This document shows, piece by piece, positions 18,575 to 27,848 of a stretch of DNA of 64,000 bases. The first letter of the stretch is position 1. Each line of letters opens with the position of its first letter. The translations under genes and the position numbers were made by a program. The notes under the pieces were generated by a model. The model worked only from the letters and a program-made list of their open reading frames with translations. It had not been told where the DNA came from and did not search any database. This DNA is from Methylorubrum populi (GTDB lineage Bacteria; Pseudomonadota; Alphaproteobacteria; Rhizobiales; Beijerinckiaceae): assembly GCF_002355515.1 (NCBI RefSeq), contig NZ_AP014809.1, positions 3,992,501 through 4,056,500 on the forward strand, given 5' to 3'.

Positions 18575-19738
18575 TTGGGAATCCCCATACGGTACGTCGC
18601 GAAGATCGGCGGCTACATCCTCAAGCAGCACATCACGGGGCGGAAACGCTACCCGCTCGTCATGATGATGGAGCCGCTGTTCCGCTGCAATCTCGCTTGT
18701 GCCGGTTGCGGAAAGATCGACTACCCCGACGAGATCCTGAACAAGCGCCTGCCGGTGGACGAGGCGCTCGAATCCGTGCGCGAGTGCGGCGCACCCGTGG
18801 TGGTGATCGCCGGCGGCGAGCCGCTTCTCCACAAGGATCTGCCGCAGATCGTGGAGGGCATCATCGCGCAGAAGAAGTTCGCGATCGTCTGCACCAACGC
18901 GCTGCTCCTTGAGAAGAAGATCAAGGACTACAAGCCGAGCCCCTATTTCACGTGGTCGATCCATCTCGACGGCGACAAGGAGATGCACGACCAGTCGGTG
19001 TGCCAGCGCGGCGTCTACGACAAGGCGGTCGCGGCCATCGCCAAGGCCAAGGAGATGGGCTTCCGGGTCACCATCAACTGCACCTTCTTCAACAACTCCT
19101 CGGCCGACAAGATCGCCGACTTCTTCGATTCGGTGACCCGCATGGGCATCGACGGCATCACCGTCTCGCCCGGCTACGCCTACGAGCGCGCCCCGGACCA
19201 GAAGCACTTCCTCAACCGCAAGGCGACGAAGGAGCTGTTCCGCGGCGTGTTCCGCCACGGCAAGGAGAAGGGCCGCGAGAAGTGGACCTTCCAGCAGTCG
19301 GGCCTGTTCCTCGACTTCCTGGCCGGCAACCAGTCCTACCACTGCACCCCGTGGGGCAACCCGACCCGCACCGTGTTCGGCTGGCAGAAGCCCTGCTACC
19401 TGCTCGGTGAGGGCTACGCGGCCACCTTCAAGGAGCTGATGGAGGAGACCGACTGGGACGCCTACGGCACCGGCAACTACGAGAAGTGCGCCGACTGCAT
19501 GGTCCACTCGGGCTACGAGGCCTCCTCGGTGGTCGATTCGGTCAAGAAGCCGTGGAAGCCGCTCGTTCACGCGATCCGCGGCATCAAGACCGAGGGCGAC
19601 ATGGCGCCGGAGATCTCGCTCGAAAACCAGCGCCCGGCCGAGTTCGTGTTCTCGCGCAACGTCGCCCAGAAGCTGTCCGAGATCAAAGCCTCGGGCGTCG
19701 ACACCAAGCAGGAAGCCCGCAAGCGCACCGCCGCCTGA
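18575..19738 (+). CDS. hpnH: HpnH, adenosyl-hopene synthase (radical SAM)
   Basis: 387-residue radical SAM protein with CNLACAGC (C38, C42, C45) binding the 4Fe-4S cluster, IAGGEPLLH as the SAM-binding GGE motif, and further cysteines in a C-terminal region (YHCTPWGNP, KPCYLLGEGY, KCADCMVHSGYE). HpnH joins the 5'-deoxyadenosyl radical to diploptene, the first step of side-chain extension. The start is TTG 18575, seven bases after AAGGAG. It is followed by a strong terminator, so it is transcribed alone. It is separated from the other hpn genes by the divergent hpnN. Confidence 0.94.
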   Translation: MGIPIRYVAKIGGYILKQHITGRKRYPLVMMMEPLFRCNLACAGCGKIDYPDEILNKRLPVDEALESVRECGAPVVVIAGGEPLLHKDLPQIVEGIIAQKKFAIVCTNALLLEKKIKDYKPSPYFTWSIHLDGDKEMHDQSVCQRGVYDKAVAAIAKAKEMGFRVTINCTFFNNSSADKIADFFDSVTRMGIDGITVSPGYAYERAPDQKHFLNRKATKELFRGVFRHGKEKGREKWTFQQSGLFLDFLAGNQSYHCTPWGNPTRTVFGWQKPCYLLGEGYAATFKELMEETDWDAYGTGNYEKCADCMVHSGYEASSVVDSVKKPWKPLVHAIRGIKTEGDMAPEISLENQRPAEFVFSRNVAQKLSEIKASGVDTKQEARKRTAA

Positions 19739-19760
19739 TCCCGGCTCTCCATCGCATGCA

Positions 19761-19800
19761 AGAAGACCCGCGCGGTACCGGCCGCGCGGGTCTTCTCGTT
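19761..19800 (+). terminator. Rho-independent terminator after hpnH
   Basis: A 15-bp perfect stem (19761-19775 AGAAGACCCGCGCGG with 19782-19796), loop TACCGG, followed by CGTTT. It lies between convergent hpnH and hpnG and may serve both. Confidence 0.8.
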
Positions 19801-19832
19801 TCCGGATCCGCGCTCGGTGACGAGGCGGCCGT

Positions 19833-20510
19833 TCACGCCACCCCGAGACCGGGCCCGAGCCGGCCACGGCAGCGGGCGAGCGCCGCGAAGGCCACAGAGG
19901 AATCGCGGCCGAGCCGAATCAGCTCGCCGATCCGGGCGCGACCGCGCAGCAGCGCGCCGAGCACCGCGCGGATGTCCGGCTCGCCCTCCGGCGTCAGGGC
20001 CGCCGCCGCGAAGGCGGGAAGGGCGCGCTGTGCCGGATCGCAGACCACGCGAAGCGCCGCGAAGGGGAGGGCGTGGCGGGCCGCATAGGCGGCGGCCACG
20101 TGCGATTCCATGTCGACTGCCAGGGCGCCGGTGCGCGCGTGCAGCTTCGCCTTGTCGGCCACGGTCATGACCGCGACGTCAGAGCCCGCGAGGCCGCCGG
20201 CGACGACGCGGCCCGGCACTCCGTTCAAGGCCACGGACAGGCGGCGGGCGATCTCGGGATCGGCCGGAAAACGCGCCTGCGCATCGAGATGTGTGGCGAC
20301 GACGAGGTCACCCGGCTTCAGGGCGGGATCGAGGCCGCCGGCGATCCCGAAGCTGACGATCGCGCGCAGGCCGTGGGCAGGTCGTCCGTCGAGCGCGAGC
20401 CTCAGCCGCGCGGGATTGCCGCCGGCCTGGATCGTCTCGACACCCGGCCCGGCGGCGATGCGGGCCTCGCGGGCAAGGCCCACCACCGCCAGAACCGTGC
20501 CGCCCTCCAT
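19833..20510 (-). CDS. hpnG: HpnG, adenosylhopane nucleoside phosphorylase
   Basis: 225-residue protein of the MTA/SAH nucleosidase-purine phosphorylase family: AIVSFGIAGGLDPALKPGDLVVA near residue 50 and ALAVDMESHVAAAYA near 130, the latter giving the ribose-binding Met-Glu. HpnG removes adenine from adenosylhopane, so it acts directly after HpnH. It begins 12 bases after the stop of the polysaccharide export gene on the same strand. That arrangement suggests co-transcription, although the functions differ. No ribosome site is seen at ATG 20510. Confidence 0.87.
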   Translation of the reverse strand: MEGGTVLAVVGLAREARIAAGPGVETIQAGGNPARLRLALDGRPAHGLRAIVSFGIAGGLDPALKPGDLVVATHLDAQARFPADPEIARRLSVALNGVPGRVVAGGLAGSDVAVMTVADKAKLHARTGALAVDMESHVAAAYAARHALPFAALRVVCDPAQRALPAFAAAALTPEGEPDIRAVLGALLRGRARIGELIRLGRDSSVAFAALARCRGRLGPGLGVA

Positions 20511-20522
20511 CGCCGCGCCGGA

Positions 20523-21689
20523 TCAGCGCGTGACGGTGTAGAGCGAGGCGCCCGCGGCGACCGGCGCCGTCACGGTGGAGAACACGCTCAGCACCTTGCC
20601 CAGCTCCGCGAACGGCGCGCTCGACACGTAGACGAGGTCGCGGTTGCGCATGCGGAAGCTCTGCGACAGGAACAGGCCCTGCGGGTCGCGCAGGTTGACC
20701 CGGTACACCACCGGCACCTGCGGCGAGGCAAGGAGCGGCGAGTTCGGCCGCAGCCGCCGCACCACCGCCGCCGGCTCGTAGCGGAAGAGGAACACGCCTT
20801 CCGGATCGGCCTGGGTCTCGCGCAGACCAGAGGCGCGGGCCAGCGCCTGCGACAGCGTCAGCCCGTCGGCCGAGAACGGCACCTCGGTGGTGGCGCCGAG
20901 CGCACCCACCGCCAGGAAGGTCTGCGGGTCGCGCACCAGCGTCAGCGTGTCGTTCGGGCGCACGAAGATGTTCTCGCGCGGATTGGCGACCACGGTGCTC
21001 ATCGGCACGGTGACGGTGCGGTTGCCGCGCGACAGCCGCACGAAGGTCTCGGCCACCGGCGTGCGCACGCCGCCGGCCTGGGCGATGACGTCGAGCAGGC
21101 GGTCGCCGCGGCCCGAGAGCGGCACGCGCATGCCGGTGGCCGCCTCGCCGGTGACGGTGACCGACTGCGAGACCGGCTTGGTGACGGAGACGAGCACCTG
21201 CGGCTGGATCGCCTTGCCGGCGAGTTCGGTCTCGATCAGCGCCTGGACGTCCTGGGTGCGGCGGCCGACGACCTTGATGCGGCCGGCGTAAGGAACGGTG
21301 ATGCCGCCGTCGGGCCCGACCACCTGCTCGGGAATCATCGCGGACTTGGAGCCGGCGGAGAAGCGATCGGCCACCAGCGGGCCCGAGAACAGGCCGCCGG
21401 AGCCGGCTTCCCAGACCTGGACCGCCACGTAGTCGCCGACGCCGATCACCGGCTCCAGGGCCGGCCGGTTGTCGCCGAAGGTGACGAGGAGGCTGTCGAG
21501 GGGGCGGGTGCGCAGGGCCTCGACGATGGCAGGGGTGACGTCGATGATCTCGTAGCGGGCGAACAGGCCCTCGGCGGTGGCGATGTCGGCGCCGCTCTCG
21601 ATCGCCGAGGTGGTCGGCCCCGCGGCCGGCAGGATCGAGCACCCCGACACCGCCGTGGCGGCGAGGAGGGCAATGGCTAGAGCGCGCAT
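20523..21689 (-). CDS. Polysaccharide export outer-membrane lipoprotein (Wza-like)
   Basis: 388-residue protein with a lipoprotein signal (LLAATAVSGCS, lipidated Cys17). A Poly_export domain lies at about residues 80-165 (VIGVGDYVAVQVWE, DGGITVPYAGRIKV), followed by SLBB-type repeats (GEAATGMRVPLSGRGDRLLDVIAQAGG; GATTEVPFSADGLTLSQALARASG). Such proteins form the outer-membrane channel for capsule or exopolysaccharide. Tyrosine kinase and polymerase partners are not in the window. It lies upstream of hpnG, 12 bases away. Confidence 0.88.
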   Translation of the reverse strand: MRALAIALLAATAVSGCSILPAAGPTTSAIESGADIATAEGLFARYEIIDVTPAIVEALRTRPLDSLLVTFGDNRPALEPVIGVGDYVAVQVWEAGSGGLFSGPLVADRFSAGSKSAMIPEQVVGPDGGITVPYAGRIKVVGRRTQDVQALIETELAGKAIQPQVLVSVTKPVSQSVTVTGEAATGMRVPLSGRGDRLLDVIAQAGGVRTPVAETFVRLSRGNRTVTVPMSTVVANPRENIFVRPNDTLTLVRDPQTFLAVGALGATTEVPFSADGLTLSQALARASGLRETQADPEGVFLFRYEPAAVVRRLRPNSPLLASPQVPVVYRVNLRDPQGLFLSQSFRMRNRDLVYVSSAPFAELGKVLSVFSTVTAPVAAGASLYTVTR

Positions 21690-21994
21690 TCAGATCGCCT
21701 GGCGGTTTCTCTCATCGGGTGGGTAGCCGAAAGCGGCCAAGCTGTCCGTGGCGAGGCCGCCACACCGGGCGAGGGAGCACGGAACGCGTCGGTCTTTCCC
21801 CGGTGCTCACACTTCTCCCACCCTCGCCGGACGCCGTGTCCTGGTCCCGCGAGGATGGTCCTGCGGCCGCCGTCCGCTAACTGTCCGGTCCCGGCCAAGC
21901 CGGCACCGGCCGGCCCGCGGGTGGGTCGAGGCGCCCGGCACAGGATCCCATCGCTCCTCCACGGGGCCGGACGGGGAGCCGGACAAGGAGCCGG
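21690..21994. other. 305-base divergent spacer
   Basis: Upstream region of both the Wza-like gene (minus) and gluconokinase (plus). No gene, repeat or clear promoter motif stands out. A ribosome site (AAGGAG) precedes the gluconokinase ATG. Confidence 0.5.
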
Positions 21995-22537
21995 ATGACC
22001 GACCCTCGACCCAATGCCCCAACCGTCCTCGTCGTGATGGGCGTCTCCGGCTCCGGCAAGAGCACGGTGGCCGCGCTGCTCGCCGAAAGGCTCGGCTGGA
22101 CCTTCGCCGACGGCGACGATTTTCACACGCCGGACAGCATCGCCCGCATGCGCGAAGGCCACCCCCTCGACGATGCGGCGCGTCAGCCCTGGCTCGAACG
22201 CATCCGCGCCTGGATCGATGGGCGGCTCGCGGCCGGAGAGAGCGCCGTCGTCGCCTGCTCCGCCCTCAAACGCGCCTATCGCCGAACCCTGATCCACGGG
22301 AACGCTCAGGTCCGCCTCGTCTTCCTGGAGGGGAGCCGGGACACCATCCAGAGCCGGGTTCGGGGGCGCCACGCGCACTTCATGCCGGCGACCCTCCTCG
22401 ACAGCCAGTTTGCCGCCCTCGAACCGCCGGGACCGGACGAGGCCCCGATTACCGTCGGCATCGAGGAGAGCCCCGACGCCATCGTCGCGGCGGTCGCCGC
22501 GCGGCTCGACATCCCGGCCGACGACGTCTGCGGCTAG
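21995..22537 (+). CDS. gntK: Gluconokinase
   Basis: 180-residue P-loop kinase of the GntK family: Walker A GVSGSGKST at residues 17-25, ADGDDFHTP substrate motif near 38, VACSALKRAYR near 87 and FLEGSR near 108. It phosphorylates gluconate to 6-phosphogluconate in the cytosol. The length matches thermosensitive and thermoresistant gluconokinases. ATG 21995 follows AAGGAGCCGG. It is 20 bases before a HAD phosphatase gene, probably one operon. Confidence 0.9.
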   Translation: MTDPRPNAPTVLVVMGVSGSGKSTVAALLAERLGWTFADGDDFHTPDSIARMREGHPLDDAARQPWLERIRAWIDGRLAAGESAVVACSALKRAYRRTLIHGNAQVRLVFLEGSRDTIQSRVRGRHAHFMPATLLDSQFAALEPPGPDEAPITVGIEESPDAIVAAVAARLDIPADDVCG

Positions 22538-22557
22538 GGGAGCTCACAGGAGAGCCC

Positions 22558-23361
22558 ATGGACATCGCCCTCGTCGTCTCCGACGTCGACGGAACGCTGG
22601 TCACCGACGACAAGCAGCTCACACCGGCCGCCGTCGCGGCGGTGCGGCGGCTCGGCGCAGCGGGCATCGGCTTCACCCTGGCCTCCAGCCGGCCGCCGGT
22701 CGGCCTGCGCCACCTGGCGACGGCGCTTGACCTCAAGCTGCCGATGGGCGCGTTCAACGGAAGCACCCTGTGCACGCCTGACCTCCGGTCGCTTTCGGAG
22801 GAACTGATTCCCGAGACGGTCGCCCGCGAGGCGGCCGCGCGCCTCGACGCGGCCGGCATCGATCTCTGGGTCTTCGCCGACGGCGCCTGGAACCTGCGCG
22901 ACGACCAGGCCCCCTACACCGACCTCGAACGCCGCACCCTCCAGACCGAGCCGAGGGTCGTGCCGGACCTGTCGCCCCTGCTCGGGCGCGCGGCCAAGAT
23001 CGTCGGCGTGAGCCGCGACCATGCCGGGCTCGCGCGGCTTGAGCGGGCGCTCGCGGCGGGTCTGGACGGGCGGGCCGCCGTGCATTGCTCGCAGCCCTAC
23101 TACCTCGACGTGACGCCGCCCGGCCTCGACAAGGGCAGCTTCGTCGCCGATCTCGGGCGGCAGCTCGGCATCCCGCGGGAGCGAATCGCCACGCTGGGAG
23201 ACGCGGCCAACGACATCGCCCTGTTCCGGGAGAGCGGGTTGTCGATCGCCATGGGCAATGCCGCCCCCGCCGTGCAGCGGGCGGCCTCGGCGGTGACCCG
23301 GAGCAACAACGAGGACGGATTCGCCCGCGCGATCAACCGGTTCGTGTTCGGCGACACCTGA
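22558..23361 (+). CDS. HAD-superfamily (Cof-type) hydrolase
   Basis: 267-residue HAD protein of the IIB/Cof type: SDVDGTLVTDD (nucleophile and acid/base Asp) at the N-terminus, LASSRPP as motif II, a cap domain in the middle, and LGDAANDIALFRESGLSIAMGNA as motif III/IV with the Mg-binding Asp. These enzymes dephosphorylate sugar phosphates or cofactors. ATG 22558 follows ACAGGAGAG. Cotranscription with gluconokinase hints at a sugar phosphate substrate, which is inference. Confidence 0.87.
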   Translation: MDIALVVSDVDGTLVTDDKQLTPAAVAAVRRLGAAGIGFTLASSRPPVGLRHLATALDLKLPMGAFNGSTLCTPDLRSLSEELIPETVAREAAARLDAAGIDLWVFADGAWNLRDDQAPYTDLERRTLQTEPRVVPDLSPLLGRAAKIVGVSRDHAGLARLERALAAGLDGRAAVHCSQPYYLDVTPPGLDKGSFVADLGRQLGIPRERIATLGDAANDIALFRESGLSIAMGNAAPAVQRAASAVTRSNNEDGFARAINRFVFGDT

Positions 23362-23609
23362 GGTTCGCGCCCGCCATCGCCGCGGCCACCTGTGCCCCTT
23401 CTGCGACAGGGGCGGGTCCGCGCGCTCCGGCATCCGCAGGGATTTCCCCGGGCTCCACGTTCCCGCCTCATTTGGCCCCGACCCAGGCGAGACAAACTGA
23501 GCCGTAACGAGCGATCCTCGCGAGGCTCCGCGAACGCCGCCCTCCGATCGGAGCGTGCGACCGGTCGGCCGGAGACCTGAGCGAGGCGCCCAAAACGACC
23601 GGGTCTCCT

Positions 23610-24530
23610 ATGCGCCTTCTCCTCGCCGCCCTGCTTGCCGCCGCTCCGGCGTCGGCCTTCGCTCAAGAGGCGGCGCGGGACAACATCGATGCGCTGATCG
23701 CCGAGCAGGCCCGCGCCAACAAGGTGCCCGAGGCGTTCGTGCATCGCGTGGTCAAGCGGGAGAGCAACTACAACGCCCGCGCCAAGGGCGGCTCGGCGCT
23801 CGGCCTGATGCAGATCAAGCACGCCACGGCGCGGGGCCTCGGCTATACCGGCGACGCGGCCGGGCTGTTCGATCCCGAGACCAACCTGAAATACGGCATT
23901 GCCTATCTCGCCGGCGCCTACCGCGCCGCGAAGGGCGATCTGGAACAGGCCTACCGCTACTACAACCGCGGCTACTACTACGCCGCCAAGCGCCTCGGGA
24001 TCGATGCCACGCCGCCCGACGACGCGGGCACGACGACCGTCGCCGCCGCGCCGCCCGCCAGCCCGACCGCCCGCTCCGCCAACGGCTTCGACGGCCTGTT
24101 CGCCCTGCGCGGCAGCGCATCGGGGAGCGCATCGGGCAGCGCGCCGGCCGGGGGCGTTCAGCAGGCGCTGGCCTACGCCGCGCCGGGTCCGGGGCCGACC
24201 GACGCCGTCGAGGTGCCGCTGCCGCCGCGCCGCCCCGCCGCCCTTTCCGGCAGCGCCGAACCGGTACAGGTGGCGAGCCTCGCGCAACCGGCGGCCGCGC
24301 AGCTGCAGGCCGCGGTTCAAGCCGCCGCCCCGGCTCAACCCGCTCCGCAAGGCACGGCCGCGCCGCAAGTGGTCGCCGCCATGTCCGACGCCGTCGAGGT
24401 GCCGCTGCCGCCGCGCCGCCCCTCCGAAATCGTGCTCGCGGCGATCGCCCGCCCGCACGTCGCGGTGGCCCGCAGGACCGCCGAGCCGGCTCCGATCCTG
24501 GAGGCTTCGGCCGCTCCCGGCACGCCGTGA
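23610..24530 (+). CDS. Secreted lytic transglycosylase (SLT domain) with Pro/Ala-rich tail
   Basis: 306 residues with a signal peptide (RLLLAALLAAAPASAFA). The SLT domain spans about residues 25-130: VVKRESNYNARA holds the catalytic Glu, and GSALGLMQIKHATARGLGY and NLKYGIAYLAGAY are canonical. The C-terminal half is low-complexity Ala/Pro. It carries the motif DAVEVPLPPRRP twice (near residues 197 and 260), perhaps a cell-envelope tether. It cleaves peptidoglycan glycan strands in the periplasm. It stands alone. Confidence 0.88.
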   Translation: MRLLLAALLAAAPASAFAQEAARDNIDALIAEQARANKVPEAFVHRVVKRESNYNARAKGGSALGLMQIKHATARGLGYTGDAAGLFDPETNLKYGIAYLAGAYRAAKGDLEQAYRYYNRGYYYAAKRLGIDATPPDDAGTTTVAAAPPASPTARSANGFDGLFALRGSASGSASGSAPAGGVQQALAYAAPGPGPTDAVEVPLPPRRPAALSGSAEPVQVASLAQPAAAQLQAAVQAAAPAQPAPQGTAAPQVVAAMSDAVEVPLPPRRPSEIVLAAIARPHVAVARRTAEPAPILEASAAPGTP

Positions 24531-24701
24531 ATCCAGCGCACATCAGCCGCCTGTCCATAGCCGAACCGGCACTCTAGCCAGTCGCCCTTCCTGCGGTTAT
24601 ACAGCCGGCCTCGAATCTCCGTTATTCAACGCGGTGCCATCGGCGATCCTCCGATCAGGAGGATGGGCCTTGGGCGCCCTTTTTGCCTGAGGTACACTCC
24701 C

Positions 24702-24890
24702 ATGGCCGTTCCGAAGCGAAAGACCTCCCCCTCCCGCCGCGGCATGCGCCGCTCCGCCGACGCCCTCAAGGCCCCGACCTATGTCGAGGACAAGGATTCG
24801 GGCGAGCTGCGCCGCCCGCACCACATCGACCTGAAGACCGGCATGTATCGCGGCCGTCAGGTGTTGAAGGTGAAGTCCGCCGAGGCGTGA
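24702..24890 (+). CDS. rpmF: 50S ribosomal protein L32
   Basis: 62-residue basic protein beginning [22 protein letters not shown], the conserved L32 N-terminus. It has the shorter alphaproteobacterial form without the zinc-ribbon cysteines. ATG 24702 follows TGAGG. In many bacteria rpmF is next to plsX; here it is not. Confidence 0.96.
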
Positions 24891-24900
24891 TGATTGTGGG

Positions 24901-24919
24901 CCGCCGGCGCGTCCGGCGG
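24901..24919 (+). terminator. Possible terminator hairpin after rpmF
   Basis: CCGCCGG (24901-24907) pairs with CCGGCGG (24913-24919), 10 bases after the rpmF stop. There is no U tract, so confidence is low. Confidence 0.35.
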
Positions 24920-24933
24920 TCGCCATCTGACGG

Positions 24934-25182
24934 TCAGAACCGTCGTCCGGAGGCCGCGGCCCGTGCGTAGAGCGCGGCCGCGGCCTTCGTGCGTTCAGGG
25001 CGGGCCGGGCGTAGGGTGGGATCGGCGCTGACGATCAGCTGTGTCAGGAAGCCCGCCATCGGGCGGCCGCCCCGGAGGCGGGGCCCGGCGCCGCTGCAGG
25101 ATCCGGCCACGAGGGCGCGCGAGGAAGCCTCCGGGCCGGCGACGCGGCCCTGATCGGCACAATCGGTCTCGGAACGGTCCAT
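24934..25182 (-). CDS. Small hypothetical protein
   Basis: 82-residue frame with a good ribosome site (GGAGGCG about ten bases before ATG 25182). The C-terminal half (MAGFLTQLIVSADPTLRPARPERT...) looks like a real protein segment with a hydrophobic beginning. The N-terminal half is low in hydrophobics. I recognise no family. It could also be a chance frame in GC-rich DNA. Confidence 0.42.
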   Translation of the reverse strand: MDRSETDCADQGRVAGPEASSRALVAGSCSGAGPRLRGGRPMAGFLTQLIVSADPTLRPARPERTKAAAALYARAAASGRRF

Positions 25183-25404
25183 CTCGCGCCACGCCTCCGG
25201 CCTCGCACGGATTCGCGTGCAAGGCCGGGGCCGACGTTAACCGGATCTTAACGATCTGTCTCGGGCCATCCGACGCGGCCGACGGGACACGGGGAGCGCA
25301 TCCGCTTGGCCGGAACTGTGCTCGGCGGCAGAGCAGAGCGAGAAGCCCGAGAGAGCCCAAGGATGGATTCGAGCGTCTGCGGGCGCGGCCGCCGGTGCTC
25401 GAAG

Positions 25405-25445
25405 CCAAACAAAAACAGGGTCATCGCCCGCGAGCGATGACCCTG
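25405..25445 (-). terminator. Rho-independent terminator of phaR
   Basis: 12-bp stem CAGGGTCATCGC (25416-25427)/GCGATGACCCTG (25434-25445), loop CCGCGA. On the minus strand it is followed by TTTTTGTTTGG, a classic U tract. It lies 27 bases after the phaR stop. Confidence 0.9.
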
Positions 25446-25471
25446 GGGAAGACCGGCTCGCGGCTCGAGAG

Positions 25472-26086
25472 CTACTTGCGCGCCAGCGATTCCAGACGGG
25501 CCTGCATCTCCGCCATCTGCTTCTTCAATTCGTCGAGGTCGCTCGCCCCGGCGGGGGCGACGGGAGCCGGGGCGGACGGCGATGCCGGTGCCGGCACCGC
25601 GCTCGACGGCGGGGCAGGGGGCCCGAAGCCGCCGGTGAACATCTTCATCGCGTCGCCGAAGAAGGTCATGTTGGCCCGCACCTGCTCCTGCAGCGCCTGC
25701 TGGAAGGCGGAGGGGCCGAAGCTCTGGGCCATCTTCTCGCGCAGGCCGTCCTGGTCCTTGGCGAAGTTCGCCATGGAGAATTCGAGGAAGCTCGGCACCA
25801 TCGTGCGCATGCTGTCGCCGTAGAAGCGGATCAGCTGCCGCAGGAAGGCGACCGGCAGCAGGTTGTCCTCGCCGGCCTTGTTCTCCTGCTCGAAGATGAT
25901 CTGCGTCAGGACCGAGCGCGTGATGTCGTCGCCCGAGCGCGCATCGTAGACGATGAAGTCCTCGCCGTTCTGCACCATCGTCGCGAGGTCTTCGAGCGTG
26001 ACGTAGGTGGATGTGCCGGTGTGGTAGAGCCGGCGATTGGCGTACTTCTTGATGACGGTCTGATGCGCCCTGCCGTTCTCGGCCAT
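25472..26086 (-). CDS. phaR: PhaR, polyhydroxyalkanoate synthesis regulator
   Basis: 204 residues. The PHB/PHA accumulation regulator DNA-binding domain lies at residues 1-65 (VIKKYANRRLYHTGTSTYVTLEDLA), followed by the paired PHB-responsive region (FLRQLIRFYGDSM, FLEFSMANF) and a C-terminal Pro/Ala linker ending in a short coiled coil (LDELKKQMAEMQARLESLA). PhaR binds PHB granules and represses phasin and its own gene. Start ATG 26086 is chosen for GGGAGGTG upstream; an ATG nine codons earlier has no such site. It is divergent from phaA and ends at a strong terminator. Confidence 0.94.
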   Translation of the reverse strand: MAENGRAHQTVIKKYANRRLYHTGTSTYVTLEDLATMVQNGEDFIVYDARSGDDITRSVLTQIIFEQENKAGEDNLLPVAFLRQLIRFYGDSMRTMVPSFLEFSMANFAKDQDGLREKMAQSFGPSAFQQALQEQVRANMTFFGDAMKMFTGGFGPPAPPSSAVPAPASPSAPAPVAPAGASDLDELKKQMAEMQARLESLARK

Positions 26087-26409
26087 CGTTGCGACACCTC
26101 CCGCTTCGGTCATGAGTCTGCGCAAAGCTCAACGCTCCGCCATGATCGGCTGCCCGCCTGCGCAGGCCGGGTTCTGCATTCTTCAGAGCCGACCTTAAGG
26201 CTTTCGCGACGCGGCGAAAACAGCAATTTATCTCTGTCCCCGCAGAATCCGGCTGTGCCAGTGCGATGCCGACGCGACGTTCGAGCCATCTTGTCCGAAA
26301 GCACGCTTGACTTCGCCAGTCCTGCGCTCTTCATCCGGAGAACGGCAGGTCGCGCACTGGACATTCTGGTCTACCAAATATCGCGCCGCCGAACGAGGAG
26401 AACGTCACG
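26087..26409. promoter_or_regulatory. phaR-phaA divergent regulatory region
   Basis: 323 bases without a gene, expected to carry both promoters. Visible: TTTCGC/GCGAAA hairpin near 26200-26220 and a TTGACT at 26308-26313 that could be a -35 element for phaA, with only a poor -10. A PhaR operator is likely here but no consensus can be named from sequence alone. Confidence 0.45.
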
Positions 26410-27594
26410 ATGGCAGCCAGCGAAGATATCGTCATTGTCGGGGCGGCGCGCACGCCGGTGGGCTCGTTCGCCGGCGCCTTCGGCTCCGTGCCGGCGCATG
26501 AACTCGGCGCGGTGGCGATCAAGGCCGCGCTGGAGCGCGCGGGCGTCTCGCCCGACGACGTGGACGAGGTGATCTTCGGCCAGGTGCTCACGGCGGCCGC
26601 CGGGCAGAACCCGGCGCGTCAGGCCGCTATCGCCGCCGGCATCCCGGAGAAGGCCACCGCCTGGGGTCTCAACCAGGTCTGCGGCTCGGGGCTTCGCACC
26701 GTCGCCGTCGGCATGCAGCAGATCGCCAACGGCGACGCCAAGGTGATCGTGGCCGGCGGCCAGGAATCGATGTCGCTCGCCCCCCACGCGCAGTACCTGC
26801 GCGGCGGCCAGAAGATGGGCGACCTCAAGCTCGTCGACACCATGATCAAGGACGGCCTGTGGGACGCCTTCAACGGCTACCACATGGGTCAGACCGCCGA
26901 GAACGTGGCCCAGGCCTTCCAGCTCACCCGTGAGCAGCAGGACCAGTTCGCGGTACGCTCGCAGAACAAGGCCGAGGCCGCCCGCAAGGAGGGCCGGTTC
27001 AAGGAGGAGATCGTCCCGGTCACGGTGAAGGGCAAGAAGGGCGACACGGTCGTCGATACCGACGAGTACATCCGCGACGGCGCCACCGTCGAGGCGATGG
27101 CCAAGCTCAAGCCCGCCTTCGCCAAGGACGGCACCGTGACCGCCGCCAACGCCTCGGGCCTCAACGACGGCGCCGCCGCGCTGGTGCTGATGTCGGCCTC
27201 GGAAGCCGAGCGCCGGGGCGTCAAGCCGCTGGCCCGGATCGTCTCCTGGGCGACTGCGGGCGTCGATCCGAAGGTGATGGGCACCGGCCCGATCCCGGCC
27301 TCGCGCAAGGCCCTGGACAAAGCCGGCTGGAAGCCCGCCGACCTCGACCTGATCGAGGCCAACGAGGCCTTCGCCGCCCAGGCTCTCGCCGTGAACAAGG
27401 ACATGGGCTGGGACGACGAGAAGGTGAACGTCAATGGCGGTGCCATCGCCATCGGCCACCCAATCGGAGCCTCGGGCGCCCGGGTCCTCATCACGCTGCT
27501 GCACGAGTTGAAGCGCCGCGACGCCAAGAAGGGCCTCGCCACGCTGTGCATCGGCGGCGGCATGGGCGTCGCGATGTGCGTCGAGCGGGTCTGA
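26410..27594 (+). CDS. phaA: Acetyl-CoA acetyltransferase (beta-ketothiolase)
   Basis: 394-residue thiolase. The acylated Cys is C91 (NQVCGSG), His350 lies in [10 protein letters not shown] and the second Cys, C380, in CIGGGMG. The length is typical of biosynthetic thiolases. It condenses two acetyl-CoA to acetoacetyl-CoA, the first step of PHB synthesis and, in Methylobacterium-type methylotrophs, of the ethylmalonyl-CoA route for C2 assimilation. It is followed 254 bases later by phaB. The spacer holds repeated TGACAGG motifs. Confidence 0.95.
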   Translation: MAASEDIVIVGAARTPVGSFAGAFGSVPAHELGAVAIKAALERAGVSPDDVDEVIFGQVLTAAAGQNPARQAAIAAGIPEKATAWGLNQVCGSGLRTVAVGMQQIANGDAKVIVAGGQESMSLAPHAQYLRGGQKMGDLKLVDTMIKDGLWDAFNGYHMGQTAENVAQAFQLTREQQDQFAVRSQNKAEAARKEGRFKEEIVPVTVKGKKGDTVVDTDEYIRDGATVEAMAKLKPAFAKDGTVTAANASGLNDGAAALVLMSASEAERRGVKPLARIVSWATAGVDPKVMGTGPIPASRKALDKAGWKPADLDLIEANEAFAAQALAVNKDMGWDDEKVNVNGGAIAIGHPIGASGARVLITLLHELKRRDAKKGLATLCIGGGMGVAMCVERV

Positions 27595-27699
27595 GCGACC
27601 GGGCGCGGAGGGGAGGGCGGCCCTTGCCCTCCCACTCCCGACTTCAAGCCGAATTTGACGAAAACGGCTTGATGGTTTGTGAAATTTAAATGCGATGCG

Positions 27700-27780
27700 G
27701 GCCTGTCATCGTCCGGCTACACAAGCGGGGATGACAGGCCGCGCCCCGGACGGGCCATGACAGGATCGGTGACCTGTCGA
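27700..27780. repeat. Four TGACAGG half-sites between phaA and phaB
   Basis: CCTGTCAT at 27702-27709 and ATGACAGG at 27731-27738 form an 11-bp-arm inverted repeat (27700-27710/27730-27740). ATGACAGG recurs at 27757-27764 and CCTGTCGA at 27773-27780. It may be a terminator-like hairpin plus operator sites. Confidence 0.6.
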
Positions 27781-27848
27781 CCACAAGCCTAGCGGGTGTT
27801 TCGCAAAGCGGCTTAACAATAACCCGATACGGGAAAACGGAGGAAATC

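Noticed and set aside
24663..24701. Longer start for ribosomal protein L32
   Set aside because: The L32 N-terminus MAVPKRKTS is highly conserved and begins at 24702 after a ribosome site.
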